Part shown: positions 10,679 to 21,203 of the stretch, piece after piece
Position numbering within the stretch: position 1 is the stretch's first letter
Layout of the letters: each line of letters opens with the position of its first letter
NCBI GenBank assembly: GCA_028023455.1
Contig: JAQFVV010006353.1
Span: 2,605,135 to 2,669,134, forward strand
Direction of reading: 5' to 3'
From: Epiperipatus broadwayi
Lineage: Eukaryota > Onychophora > Udeonychophora > Euonychophora > Peripatidae
Length of the DNA stretch: 64,000 nucleotides
Notes under the pieces: model-generated
Database searches by the model: none
What the model was told of the DNA's origin: nothing
The model's input: only the letters and a program-made list of their open reading frames with translations
Translations under genes and position numbers: made by a program

Positions 10679-10925
10679 TTAACCAAAAAAAATCAAGTCA
10701 GATGTCACATGACCTAACTTAATAAGCTTGTATTTATGTTATATATAAAGCTTGCAAACAAACTCTTAACAAGCTTTGCCAAAGATCGGTTTTTGCTATG
10801 CCTGAATATCCTAGCACCTCACTGAGGATACCAGGAGCAGAAATTGGTCTGGGGTTGGAGATATTCAGTAAAGCTTGTTAAGAGTTTGTTTTGAGCTCTA
10901 TATATAACCCATTGCATATAAATAT
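10679..10925 (+). mobile_element. Family C hammerhead element copy with internal inverted repeat
   Basis: It begins with an inverted copy of the C 3' end ('aatcaagtcagatgtcacat') and contains a C-type hammerhead at 10817-10854. A 22-bp perfect inverted repeat (AAACAAACTCTTAACAAGCT and its complement, about 10753 and 10872) brackets the ribozyme region. Confidence 0.55.
10817..10854 (+). ncRNA. Hammerhead-like motif, family C (weak)
   Basis: Stem I CCTCA pairs with TGGGG (with one G-U); CTGAGGA at 10822-10828 fits CUGANGA; GAAA follows; stem III is ATTGGT with H17 = C. Stem II (TACCAGGAGCA) does not pair well, so folding and activity are doubtful. Confidence 0.35.
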
Positions 10926-11290
10926 AAATTTTGACTATGTTTCTGATTTAGATTTTATACATTCTGAACATTCAGTTTAATATCATGTAGATTGAGTTTA
11001 TACTGAAATGCTTGCATAAAGAAAGAGTCACCTGAAATTTTTGCACTGGCAGACAGTTTATGACAAGATATATTTTAAATTGAGGAGTGGGCTTAAAACC
11101 TTTTCTTCAACACAGTAAATTAATATTAAACTATGATGTGTTGTTAACTAAATGACTTTTATATGTAATTTTCAGCATATCATAAACAGTTGTCAAGGCA
11201 ACACCTGTAAAATCAATATTTTACCCATATAGATTGCCCAATAACAGACTGTGGATATTCTATTGATTAATTAAGTTTGATGTTATACTG

Positions 11291-11292
<2 letters not shown>
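10926..11292. other. AT-rich spacer
   Basis: Nothing recognised, apart from a short block near 11190 ('gttgtcaaggcaacac') that resembles part of the repeats near 34.8 and 59.3 kb. Confidence 0.3.

Positions 11293-11343
<51 letters not shown>
11293..11343. repeat. (TA)n microsatellite
   Basis: About 50 bp of uninterrupted alternating A and T. Confidence 0.95.
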
Positions 11344-11345
<2 letters not shown>

Positions 11346-11417
11346 AATTAAATGTTTCTATGGTTGATGTTATAATAATTAATAGAAATGAGGATATAAT
11401 ATCTATTAAATACAGAG

Positions 11418-11419
<2 letters not shown>

Positions 11420-11502
<83 letters not shown>

Positions 11503-11526
11503 GAGCGAGGGAGAGAGAGAGAGAGA
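11420..11526 (+). repeat. (GA)n microsatellite
   Basis: About 105 bp of almost pure GA dinucleotides with a few interruptions near the 3' end. Long homopurine runs of this kind can form triplex DNA. Confidence 0.95.
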
Positions 11527-11529
11527 CTA

Positions 11530-13000
11530 GTGCATCATGCTTTTATACTTTCTCTGTTCCACTTATGCATTAGATTTTATGAATAATGAAAGATTCCAGA
11601 ATAGAATGCTTAATGAAATTCTAAATCCTGTGATGGATTACATCAGTGAGGAACTTTGTATCTTGGAACATTGCAAGTGGACCTTTAGGATTTAACATAT
11701 CGTTGTTCCAGCTATTAACATTCTCCTCTTTGTATATATATCAAACTATCAGCCCAAATTGGAAACATGCAAATGTTTTCAATTTAAGGCAACATGCTTG
11801 TTTGTCATATATATCCAAATCCAGTTCAGTTTCTATATAATAAGGGTATTTAGTGTTTTTATAACTAGAGGTCTCTCTATGTCATAGCCATGATTTGATG
11901 TAAATCAATAAAATATCACATGACCTATCACATAGTCTTATGATATTTTATTGTTTTCAAACTTATGTAACTAATAGGCTAAACGTTTTTTATTTTGAAG
12001 TCAATTTATAAAAATGTAACAGGAGATATTTCAAAAGAAATACATCAATATTAGTCTCTAAATAACTTTCTGCTTATAGATTTAAAAAAACCCTCTTGAC
12101 ATGTCTATGAAATCAATAATAATTTCCAGATATATTATTAAAAACAATCTTTAATCACAATAATACTAATTAAGATGATATTGTAATATTGATCTGAAAG
12201 ATATCTTATGGAAAATACACATATAACTAATTATTTATTCATTAAACCATATCCTTAAGTAATATAACTTACAAAAGTAATCATTACATTGCAAATATAG
12301 AAAATACAATAAATTTATTTTGGTAAAAAATTTCTAAGTAGAAAAAAAGTGAAAAATTTTATTTATTGTAGCTAAGTATTATTATTACATATTAGAAGTA
12401 AAGATCTGCATTAAACTTTTCAAATAATTTTTTAAATAAATTATATACGAAACTTTTTTTTTGAAAAAGGATTGAAATATATATATATATTGAGCAATAT
12501 TGAAGAATGTCTGAAAGGTAAAATAGTACTAAAAGTGAATAATATCTTCATGAATTCATTTTTTTAAAAATGTAATATTATTAAATTGTGTATGAATTCA
12601 AATAATCAATAAAACCTAATTATAAACTAAAGAATTTTAATATAATTTTTAAAAATTATTTAATTGAAAATATAATGACATTATTTTATTTCAACTACCA
12701 ATAGTTTTGTAAATTCTTTGTTTTCATTTCATTTATTCGTAGTTAAATTTGTTGGATAATAGAAAAGTTAATGATAAAATATAATAATTATTTAATATTT
12801 ATTATTTTTGGGTAATGAAGTATTGTTATTTTCTAATTATGATTGGTGAAAAATCACATCAATTCAACCTTAATCGCGGAATAAAATGTATTGAACATTA
12901 AATAATAATTTTTAAATTATTGTTTTCATCTGTTAATTTAATTGTATTACACTTCTGTAATAAAATCATCATCATAAATAATTTGATCCAAGAAAGATAA
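11530..13000. other. AT-rich spacer, nothing recognised
   Basis: About 1.5 kb with no supported gene, RNA or repeat-family match; open frames are short. Confidence 0.35.
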
Positions 13001-13004
13001 ATTT

Positions 13005-13318
13005 AAGGTCTAAAGTTTCTGCAGTGTGATTTTTACTACGCCACTCTCACGCAAGGTAGGGACTGGTTTCTGTCTGCTTTTAATACCTTGTGGAGGGATG
13101 TAATCACAAATATATGAGCCAAGACATGTGAAAAAGATTTATGATTCCCATGATGCACATTTTATGCTGTTTTAGCACTCATTAGTTAACCCAGACCATA
13201 GTCATATGTATCTTTACCATTGTTCAATATATTACTACAATTTAATTTATGTGTCAAATAAGCTGCTGTCACAACTTTGAAACAAATTACTTAATAAAAG
13301 CATATTAAAATTTGATAT
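13005..13318 (-). mobile_element. Family E hammerhead element, decayed copy
   Basis: Antisense copy. Signature blocks on + are 'gtagggactggtttctgtct', 'gtgaaaaagatttatgatt' and 'acaactttgaaacaaatt'. The hammerhead region (about 13146-13188) has lost the CTGATGA motif (CTAATGA on the sense strand) and GAAA. The body is otherwise collinear with the copies at 33.3 and 51.7 kb. Confidence 0.65.
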
Positions 13319-13319
13319 A

Positions 13320-13640
13320 CAGGTGTTCTTATACCTGGAACTTAATTGAAAATTATATAGATTTGAACTCAGACTTTCAAGCAACCTTCAACTATCCACA
13401 CTATCTCATACTACTGATACACATGTCATGTAGAAAAGATAAATAATCACTAATATATATGTAGTCATGCTGAACCAGCCCTCATCAGTTGGTCCAGATT
13501 ATCTCTCCCACACACATATATAATCAGTGCTCAGTTTTATATTAAGATAGCAAATTCTCATATTTAATGGTCATGCTTCAATATAGTACAACCTTCAATT
13601 CTTCAGCCATACATACCATTGAAAATCTGATGATAGAATG
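13320..13640 (-). mobile_element. Family A hammerhead element, decayed copy
   Basis: Antisense copy with the 3' block 'gatttgaactcagactttc' and the hammerhead context 'gctgaaccagccctcatcag'. Upstream sequence 'acatatataatcagtgctc' is shared with the copy at 57.4 kb. Sense core: CTGATGA and stem II are kept, but GAAA is now GACT, so it is dead. Confidence 0.65.
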
Positions 13641-14162
13641 CCTAAATCCATGCTGATGCCAATATTAAAAGCATGTTAATAATTTTTACTAATCATTCAG
13701 TAGACTAGAGATTATCCAATAATCACTGTATCACTCTCGCATAAAGTAGGGACTGGTTTCTATTCATTTTAACAACTTGTAGAAGGCTGTAATTATACAT
13801 ATATGACCAAAGATGTGACAAAAGATATATAATCCTTAAGATGCACTTTTTATGCTGAACTAGCATTCACCAGTTGGTCCAGAGCACAACATCTTACACA
13901 CATCTTTACTATTGTTCAGTATATATGCATATAGATAAATAGATAGATATATAGATAAATAGCCAATTACTACAGTTTAATTAATAAGTGTCAAACTTAC
14001 AGCCCTTACAACTTGGACACAAACCACTCCATGAAATCATGCTAATAATTTTTACTAGCCATTTATTAGACTAGAGATTATCCACTTTATGAATAATATT
14101 TCTGTAGTGTAATTTTCACTACACAACTTTCATACAAGATGTTAGAAATCAATCTTAACCTT

Positions 14163-14325
14163 GAAAATCATAGCATCTCACTGAGGAAGCCAGTAGCAGA
14201 AAACAGTCTAGGGTTGGGGATATTCTGCAAAGCTTGTTCAGAGCTTATTTGCAATCTCTATATATAATATTTATAATACAAGCTTGTTAAATTAGGTCAT
14301 GTGATGTATGACTTGATTTCTTTGT
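14163..14325 (+). mobile_element. Family C element with 12-bp target-site duplication
   Basis: A 163-bp insertion flanked on both sides by AATCTTAACCTT (14151-14162 and 14326-14337). It starts about 15 bp before a C-type hammerhead and ends with the C 3' block 'gtatgacttgatttc'. The direct repeats and the fact that the flanks belong to a different element show a true transposition event into the loop of the E inverted pair. Confidence 0.75.
14176..14213 (+). ncRNA. Hammerhead-like motif, family C (weak)
   Basis: CTGAGGA (14181-14187), a short GC/GC stem II with an A-A mismatch next to the core, then GAAA, ACAGT and H17 = C. Stem I has one mismatch next to the first pair. Activity is uncertain. 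Confidence 0.35.
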
Positions 14326-14589
14326 AATCTTAACCTTACATGAGAGTGGTGTTGTGAAAATTATTCCACATAAATGACTAATAAAAATTATTAAAATAAC
14401 AAACTTGTTTTGAAAGAATTCCAAGATTCAGTATCTATACCTCTTTGATTAAAAAAAATCTTCTAATATCACCTTTATTCTATTTTTTTTCATTACAAAT
14501 TCAATTTTTTAAAAAATATTTTGTTAATAATGATGTTAGGCTAATCATTCAGCATATGGATCGTTTTTTATAATGAGTAAAGAGAGAGG

Positions 14590-14780
14590 TTTGAACTTAG
14601 GATTTTTCAGTCTATATTTGTCCTCTACTCCATTTTAAATAACCAACACATATGTCCATATACATGCATTCTGTATGAAATATGTATATTGTGATCATCT
14701 ATTTTTTGCATGTATGTGGTCGATTGTTTAAAATGGAATAGAAGACAAATATAGACTGAAAAATTCTAAGTTCAAATTCC
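14590..14780. repeat. Inverted repeat related to family A
   Basis: Two arms of about 48 bp (14594-14640 and 14727-14774) with few mismatches; the arm block is 'tttttcagtctatatttgtc'. The loop, from 'accaacacat' to 'atgaaatatgtatattgtga', lines up with the family A hammerhead but the catalytic CTGATGA is gone. This looks like an older A-type foldback. Confidence 0.6.
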
Positions 14781-14789
14781 TTTATTTAA

Positions 14790-15230
14790 CAATGATGTTA
14801 TAAATACATTCTTTTTAATACTAATGTGTATCACTTTATATCCAAGCACTTATATTCTTTGTACAATCTCACACAATTAAATATCAAATTTTTTAATAAT
14901 ATTCTTTTTTCGGTTCATGGTTTGTTTATGTTTCAGAGTTATATTTTATATACAATATTTAATGCACTCCTTTATTAAGTTCATTTTTATTGTCCCATCA
15001 TATAATTATTTTATTTTCTTAAAAGGTCTATTACTCATTGAATGAATTTGTATTATCCAATTTCATGAATATTTAAAAGCATCGAACTCCTATAATGTAC
15101 ACACACATATTTTAATTATGCTATTACTATGTCTTTACATAACTAATTTTTTTTCTCTTTTATTTTAAAGTAGGTGATCAATTGAACCATCAAAACATCA
15201 CATGATCACCATTTCATACACTTACACATG
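14790..15230. other. AT-rich spacer, nothing recognised
   Basis: No supported feature. Confidence 0.35.
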
Positions 15231-15234
15231 CTAT

Positions 15235-15550
15235 TAATAAGAGTGATGAATGCCTCCATATAGTAGTACCAACAAGTGCAAGACTTTGTAATCAATGGAT
15301 GCAGGAAGGTTTGTGCTGCCTACTCATCCAACATTTCCAGACTAGTTTTTCGTCAGTGAGGAACCTTGGATGAGATAGCATTACACTTAAATCTTAGGAT
15401 CATAATATCTATGTGCAGTGCTCTCAAATCCAAGGCTCTTTTCTAATGAAAGTCACAAGTTAGAAACTAGTCCAGGGATGTTGGATGAGGAATTTTATGC
15501 ATAAACCTTCCTGCATCCATTGATTACAAAGGCTTTCACTAGGTGGCACT
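15235..15550. mobile_element. Family B inverted pair
   Basis: An antisense B copy (about 15265-15410) is followed head-to-head by a sense copy (about 15412-15545), sharing 'atcaatggatgcaggaaggt' and its complement. Both hammerhead cores are decayed (CTGACGA with a broken stem II on the left; CTAATGA on the right). Confidence 0.65.
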
Positions 15551-15972
15551 ATTATATAAAGAATTTGGTCACTCTTATTATATATAATCTGTTATTGTTA
15601 TTCACATTTTATAAAATTCAGCTTCAATTTTATCATCAACAAATCTTATTCGTACTTTTTTTTTTATTTTTTATTAAAATTTTAAAAAATATGTTCTGTT
15701 TTTTATTGATAGAATAAAGATAAGATTAGAGAAGTATCATTGTATATATTAATAAGTAACATAAATTTGTTTAAAGGTCTGTAACTGTAACAGAGCAGAG
15801 CTTAAAGAAAGAGTGGTACCATTCTGTCTTGCATTGTTTTTGATGTCACACAACTCAATAGGAGGTTATTTCTATTTCATTTACCAATACTTACATTATA
15901 GAATGAGTTCAATAATAAAGTTTTTAATACTCAATTTAATAATATCTTGTTATATCCATATTTATATAAATA

Positions 15973-16275
15973 TTTGAAACCAGGCACTCTTCACAAACCT
16001 GGGAGCTTAATTGTAAGTATAGAGGATTTGAACTCAGATTTTCAAGCACTCTTCAACTATCCACACTATCTCATACAACTGATACACATGACCACACACA
16101 TGTAGAAAAGATTAATAATCACCAACTGATGAGTGCTGGTTTAGCATGAAATACGTATATTGGTGATTATTAATCTTTTCTACATGTGTGTGGCCATGTG
16201 TATCAGTTGTATGAGATAGTGTGGATAATTGAAGAGTGCTTGAAAATCTGAGTTCAAATTCTCTATACTTACCAT
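15973..16275 (+). mobile_element. Family A foldback element with an intact hammerhead at its apex
   Basis: Two arms of about 113 bp (16013-16125 and 16160-16272) are nearly perfect complements. The roughly 34-nt loop between them is the catalytic part of a hammerhead. The right arm is the normal A body ('ctacatgtgtgtggccatgt', then 'gagttcaaat', which is B-box-like). The left arm is an inverted copy of that body. The inverted copy joins within the 5 nt of stem I, so its end coincides with the ribozyme cleavage site. No coding sequence. Confidence 0.8.
16121..16164 (+). ncRNA. Hammerhead ribozyme motif, family A, intact core
   Basis: Stem I ACCAA (16121-16125) pairs with TTGGT (16160-16164) and continues into the long foldback arms. 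CTGATGA is at 16126-16132. Stem II GTGCT/AGCAT (one G-U next to the core) closes loop GGTTT. GAAA is at 16148-16151. Stem III is ATACGTAT (palindromic) and H17 = A at 16159; cleavage is predicted between 16159 and 16160. Every invariant residue is present. Very short palindromic stem III is known from type I hammerheads of Penelope-like elements and retrozymes, which often act as dimers. Confidence 0.75.
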
Positions 16276-16489
16276 ATTTATATGAAAGATTATTATGTGA
16301 ATTTGTTAATGTATACACAATATTTTGTGAGGACAGATAAGTGAATGGTTTAAACTATAAATATCGGCTGACCTTTCTAAAATTATAATTGCCTTTTAAT
16401 ACTTATTGTTGAGACAGAGTCTGTTAATAATATCATTTCATGCATTATGGCAGAGAAAACTTTAAGTCTTTTTAAAATTCTTAATTTTT

Positions 16490-17310
16490 AATAAGGAAAT
16501 CAAGTCATACGTGTGATTTAATTAGCTTGTATTTACAAATGCAATATAATGATCATGCTAATGGCTCTAAACAAGCTTTTACAATAAATGCTGCAAGAGA
16601 AAGCATTTAAAATCTCTATCTAGAATTATCCCTATCCCCAAACCAGTTTCAAGCTAATGACTCTCATCAGTGAGACACTAGGATATTCAGACACTAGATC
16701 TAAAATAGAAACTCAAGCCCAGGATAAATTTTTAGACATCTATATGTTTTCAAATCCTACTATCTAACTTAAATAGCCCTATGAAACTGAACTAAATTCA
16801 GACACACCATATATTAATAGTCTTAGCAAGATAACATCACCAAAGCCTTGTTTAGAACTATTAGCATACTCATTATATTATGTTTGTAAATACAAGCTAA
16901 TTAAGTCACATGGTATATGACATGGTTTTCCTTACTATTTATTATAGTTTCACTTTTAAGGCTTTCACAATGTTATATTGCCAAGACTATTAATATATGG
17001 TGTATCTGAATTTAATTCAGTCCCATAAGGCTATTTAAGTTAGATAGCTGGATTTGAAGATATATAGATGTCTGAAAATTTCAGATTTTATACTTCAATA
17101 GTTAAGTATTGATAAATGCTGGGCTGGAATTTGTATTTTAGATCTAGTGTCTGAATATCCTAGCGCATCACTAATGAGAGCCATTAGCTCAGAAGCGGTT
17201 TGGGGATAGGGATAATTCTAGATAGAGATTTTAAATGCTTTCTCTTGTGGCACTTATTGAAAAAGCTTGTTTAGAGCTATTAGAATGCTCATTATATTTT
17301 ACTTAATTCT
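16490..17310. mobile_element. Family C inverted pair
   Basis: An antisense copy (about 16495-16835) and a sense copy (about 16950-17300) of the same 350-bp element face each other. They share 'aatctctatctagaattatc', 'agatctagtgtctgaatat' and 'ccatatattaatagtcttag' blocks and complements. A partial sense 3' end lies between them ('acaagctaattaagtcacat', 16890-16925). The left copy keeps a recognisable hammerhead; the right one is dead (CTAATGA, GCAGAAG). Confidence 0.75.
16635..16675 (-). ncRNA. Hammerhead ribozyme motif, family C, probably weakened
   Basis: Minus strand: stem I TCTCA with TGGGG (two G-U); CTGATGA (16670-16664); stem II GAGT/GCTT with two G-U pairs and loop CATTA; GAAA (16650-16647); stem III ACTGGT; H17 = U. 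Core bases are complete, but a U at position 17 and several wobble pairs predict slow cleavage. Confidence 0.5.
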
Positions 17311-17639
17311 TAATGTTTTTATTGATACCAATCAGTTTTTGAAATTTACGATAAATCTTTTGTAGTTTATTGATATGATTTTTATTATTAATGTTTCAAA
17401 TTCAGAAACAAAATCTTGGTAATACTAGGATGTAAAATTGTTTTGTCAAAAATAACTTTCCACAGTAATGCACAATGTTTATTTAGAACCAGGCAATAAA
17501 ATAGGACAAAAATGATCAAATGTGATATAACGCATTATAGTTTGATAGAAAGAAAAACATATAGTTTGTTATAAAATTGTTATAAAGAGTAGATTAAGAT
17601 GTTTGTCAAAAAATATGTGCTGATAGCATCTTGTAATGA

Positions 17640-18200
17640 TATATGTTGGGCAGTTTCCATCATCTAGAATTGTTTATCTTTAAAAAAATTCAAACTTTAT
17701 GTAAACGTTCCAATGCATTCAACTATCAGTGATAGCACACGATGTTTCAGGTACATTTATATATTGGACTATTTTCATTATCTAATATTAAATATTGAAT
17801 GTCTTTAGAAAAAAATAACTTTAAGTATTCCAATTACCTTCAAATGTTAGTAATAGCACACAGGTTAGTATATGGATGTTTTCAGTGGTATTATTCTTCA
17901 TTCGTCAGGTGTTGCTAGCTTGATGAGTGACAATACTATTCTTGAATATCGAATTTTAAGGTAACACTCAGGCAGGATGACTCATTTGGTTAGAGTGTTA
18001 CCTTAAAATTCAATATTCCAAGAATCTAAGGGTCCAGGCCCTATTCCCATGCTAGTATTGCCACTATCCAGAAAAGCAACACTTGAAAAAGAGAGGAGAA
18101 TAATAACTCTCAAAAGGTTGGGCATATACTAATCTGTGTGCTATTACTAACTGTTGAACATAACTGGAATACTTAAAAAAAAATTTTAACAACATTCAAT
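17640..18200. mobile_element. SINE G inverted pair
   Basis: An antisense G copy (about 17750-17968) and a nearly full sense copy (about 17969-18200) are joined head-to-head. The left copy lacks roughly the first 25-30 bp of the tRNA head, because the inversion point falls just after the A-box ('gagtgttaccttaaaa' and complement). The sense copy has A-box GATGACTCATTTGGTTAGAG. A further antisense G fragment lies at 17640-17750. Confidence 0.65.
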
Positions 18201-18239
18201 ACTTGTATATGTATTAAATGGATTATGTCCTATACATGA

Positions 18240-18578
18240 GGGGTCACATTGACCTTAGGTCAACATGGATGTGACAAGAATTTCAGCCTCAGGATGGTCT
18301 TTGAGTGTTCTATCATCAGATTTTCAATTGGGTGGACAGTTGAAGAGTTGGAGTGTGGAGTAGATTGAAATCTATCCATTAAAGTATGAAGATTGGTTAT
18401 TTTAATATATATCTGAGCACTTATAGCATATATGTGTACAGATGGTAATCTGGACCAAGTGACGATTGCTGGTTTAGCATGAAATACATATATTGGTGAT
18501 TATTTATCTTTTTCGACATATATGTGTTCAAGGGTATCAGTGTTATGAGATAGAGTGGAGAGTGGTGGGTGGTGTGAA
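18240..18578 (+). mobile_element. Family A hammerhead element, decayed copy
   Basis: Sense copy with upstream body ('ctatcatcagattttcaatt', shared with the antisense copy at 13.6 kb), 'taatctggaccaa', then the former hammerhead and the 'ggtgattatttatc' arm. The core reads GTGACGA instead of CTGATGA; stem II and GAAA are kept. Inactive. Confidence 0.6.
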
Positions 18579-18584
18579 AGTCTG

Positions 18585-19095
18585 ATGGAAATAGTCCAAT
18601 ATATAAATACAACTAAAATATTGTCATCGCAAACCTTCAGGAAAACAATGCTTCAAGGGGTATTATTTTTCTTTCATCTTCACATGTTGTTAATTGATCA
18701 GTGCCATTATGAGCATTGGAATCAAATATGGAACCTTTAGATCGGCGAATACTAAATATAAATTGATGCTCTAACCCAAAGCTAGAACCTTATCTTTCTG
18801 AATACTTAAAGTAAGGTGACACTAACCAACTAGTCTAGTCACTTAGATTATAAATTTCCCATAGTTCAGTATTCACAAGTTTAGAGATCCCAGGTTTGAT
18901 TCCCATGTTAGTGTGATTACTGATTAGGCCAGAAGTAATATCTGAAGAAAAGAGTAATATGATTTGAAACCTTGTGTTGTATATTAACCCGAGTATTATT
19001 ATTGACAGTTAAAAGTATTTGAAAAGTTTAAAAAATATATCAGATTTTCCTAAAGCACGTTTAACAATTCCAGGCGATGGAAATAATCCAACATA
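18585..19095. mobile_element. SINE G inverted pair, old
   Basis: The sequence is bounded on the left by 'gatggaaatagtccaatata' and on the right by the similar 'gatggaaataatccaacata'. Both halves have recognisable but diverged G blocks, including a B-box 'GGTTTGATTCCC' at about 18890-18905 in the right half. More diverged than the pair at 17.64-18.20 kb. Confidence 0.5.
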
Positions 19096-19249
19096 TAATT
19101 AGACAAGATTAAAATAAATCAGAAAATAATTCAAAAACAAAATTAAAAATACTGCAGGAAAAAAAATCTTCACAAAAAGATATCAAACACTGCAGAAAAT
19201 AAAAGATAAGTGCAGAATCCATGAGACTAAAAATGATCACAATAAATAA

Positions 19250-19420
19250 ATGATGACTTTCCACGATCATTGATCGACTACAGGATGAAGACTTCTCCAA
19301 TTCTAATTCAGTTATTCTGAGCGTTAGCCTCTCTTCTCAGAAACGAAACAGCAAACTTACTTATTTTATTCATCTATCTTATATGTTGTCTTTTTCTGAG
19401 TATTTATATTTCGTGATACA
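19250..19420 (-). mobile_element. RTE 3' fragment
   Basis: Antisense remnant of the RTE C-terminus and tail: 'caggatgaagacttctcc' and 'ttattttattcatctatctt' match the complement of the 3' end at 44.55-44.67 kb. Heavily diverged. Confidence 0.6.
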
Positions 19421-19659
19421 TAAAATATTAAAAATATTGTGAATAAAGATGATTAATAGAAATTATAAAACAAAGAATTGGGTTTTTTTTTTTGATCAGC
19501 AATTAAATGAAAAATATCTAATTGAGAAGAAATATTGAGGGGAAAAAATAGCGTGAATTTCATAGCTAAAAAATATGAAAAGTGAATTACCTGAAAATTA
19601 AATAATAAAAAAGAAAAAAACCCACATAATATTTAGAAATCTAATTTAAAACATCAATT

Positions 19660-19900
19660 ATTCAATTACTCTGATCTCTAGCCTCTCTTTTCCACATCGC
19701 ACCAATAAATATCTTTATTTCATCCATCCATCCATCTCGCATGTAGCCTGTTTCTGGATCTTTTACAATCTTTTCCAATCCGATTTAAAACACCAATTAT
19801 ACAGTTTTTCTAATCTCTAAATTTTCTTCTCTACATCATATTTGCAAATTTCCTTATTTCACTCGTCTATCTCACATGGGGACTTTTTCTAGGTCGTTTA
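19660..19900 (-). mobile_element. RTE 3' fragments, two tandem remnants
   Basis: Two successive antisense copies of the same short RTE 3' segment (19670-19790 and 19795-19900). Each has 'tctctagcctctctt' or 'tctctaaattttcttct', then 'tatttcatccatccatc' or 'tatttcactcgtctatc'. Diverged and non-coding. Confidence 0.55.
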
Positions 19901-20607
19901 CACTTTTTGGGGATATACACATTTTCAGATTCTCCATAATAAAGAAATGAAATTTTATTCTGACTTACCCGAAAAGTTATAATTGTTTCCAATATTTATC
20001 AGCAGATAATACAATATATTTTATAAAGTTCTAACTTTTTTTATATAACTCAATAATTATTACTAACTATTTTTTTATGTCAGGCTAACAACATGACTGT
20101 AGCGTGTTTGTTGTCCCTGGTTCACCTGGTGAGCAAATATTGCTCATGACATGCGTGTCTATTGAAAGAGGATTTCTGAGTTTTGTACTGACAGATGTTA
20201 GATATGATGGGATTGAGACAGAGTTGAACTGATAAAATCCAGAAACAATTGAAAAATATATTTTATTTTTAGCCAATGAAATAATTTTTTGAATTATATG
20301 CTTGTGTAGTTATGGCAAATTTTTATATATTATTTTATTAAATCTAATTTGTGCTTCGACATTTTTTCCTCTCTATATCTGCGATTTAAGTCATTGCAGG
20401 GGATATAATTAGAATCACTAATGCGCTAAAATCATTTACACACTACATTACATCGGAAAATATTCTTATAAAATCAATAGATTACATATCTAGATATTTT
20501 TCATACTTTATTTAATATGAATTTAACTTTATTGATATCTTTAGTTGAATTATTTTATTAAAACACCAGCTATTTTATTAAAAAGTATAAAAATATTTTA
20601 ATCAAAA
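19901..20607. other. AT-rich spacer, nothing recognised
   Basis: No supported gene. A GC-richer stretch at 20090-20240 has no recognised identity. Confidence 0.35.
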
Positions 20608-20786
20608 TCATCATCATCATCCCCAAATTTTCAACCGTTTCTGATCCACTGCATGATAAAAGTATTTAGTGATTTCTAGCCTCTCTTTCCCACAATACAT
20701 CAGAGAATTTCCTTATTTCATCTATGCATCACATATGGTCTATTTCTAGATCTTCTGCATCTCTTGGGATTTGTCCAAATCAGCTT

Positions 20787-20874
20787 CCTGACAGAGATAT
20801 TTTAAGTGCTGGCTCTGGCTAAGCATTTATCATAAAGCTTGTAGTGGAATTGGCAATCCTCACTGTTTACAGCT
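20787..20874 (+). mobile_element. Family C fragment inside RTE
   Basis: Matches the complement of 59.39-59.47 kb ('gtgctggctctggctaagca'). It begins within about 20 nt downstream of the position matching the ribozyme cleavage site at 59483/59482 and contains no hammerhead itself. Confidence 0.6.
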
Positions 20875-20964
20875 TCATTTCAGTCTTTTAATTTTTTAAA
20901 TGATGTTAGTGGTATCCCTTTGTTCTCTCACTCTTCTCATTACTCCTAAAATACATCTTTAAAC

Positions 20965-21203
20965 CACTAAACATCACATGATCACTATCTCATACTAGCA
21001 CATAATTGTTATTAAACAAGGCAAAACTATATCCATACAGTAGTGCCACCCTGTGCCAATCAGAGTAATCAATGCATGCCAGAAGGCTTGTGCATAAAAT
21101 CTCTATCTAGTGCAAGATAGGGATTTTATGCACAAGCCTTCTGGCATCCATTGATTACTCTGATTGGCACAGGGTGACCCTACTGTATGGAGAGAGTTTT
21201 GCC
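20965..21203. mobile_element. Family B inverted pair, near-perfect foldback
   Basis: Arms of about 92 bp (about 21014-21105 and 21112-21205) pair almost completely around a 6-nt centre. The arm block is 'ccagaaggcttgtgcataaa'. Only the B 3' body is present; both halves lack the hammerhead. Outer ends carry 'ttaaaccactaaacatcaca' on the left. Confidence 0.75.

Larger units (their letters stand above)
13668..14400. mobile_element. Family E inverted pair interrupted by a family C insertion
   Basis: An antisense E copy (13668-14150) faces the end of a sense E copy (14338-14400, 'gagagtggtgttgtgaaaatt'). Between them a C element has inserted. The antisense copy starts at 'taataatttttactaatcat', the complement of the point near which the sense copies at 33.86 and 52.24 kb end. 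Its hammerhead (13846-13890) is decayed (CTGGTGA, GAAA lost). Confidence 0.65.

Noticed and set aside
16028-16262. Alternating repeats of families A and E as a CRISPR-like array
   Set aside because: Repeats are long, inverted, diverged and irregularly spaced, and the genome is eukaryotic.
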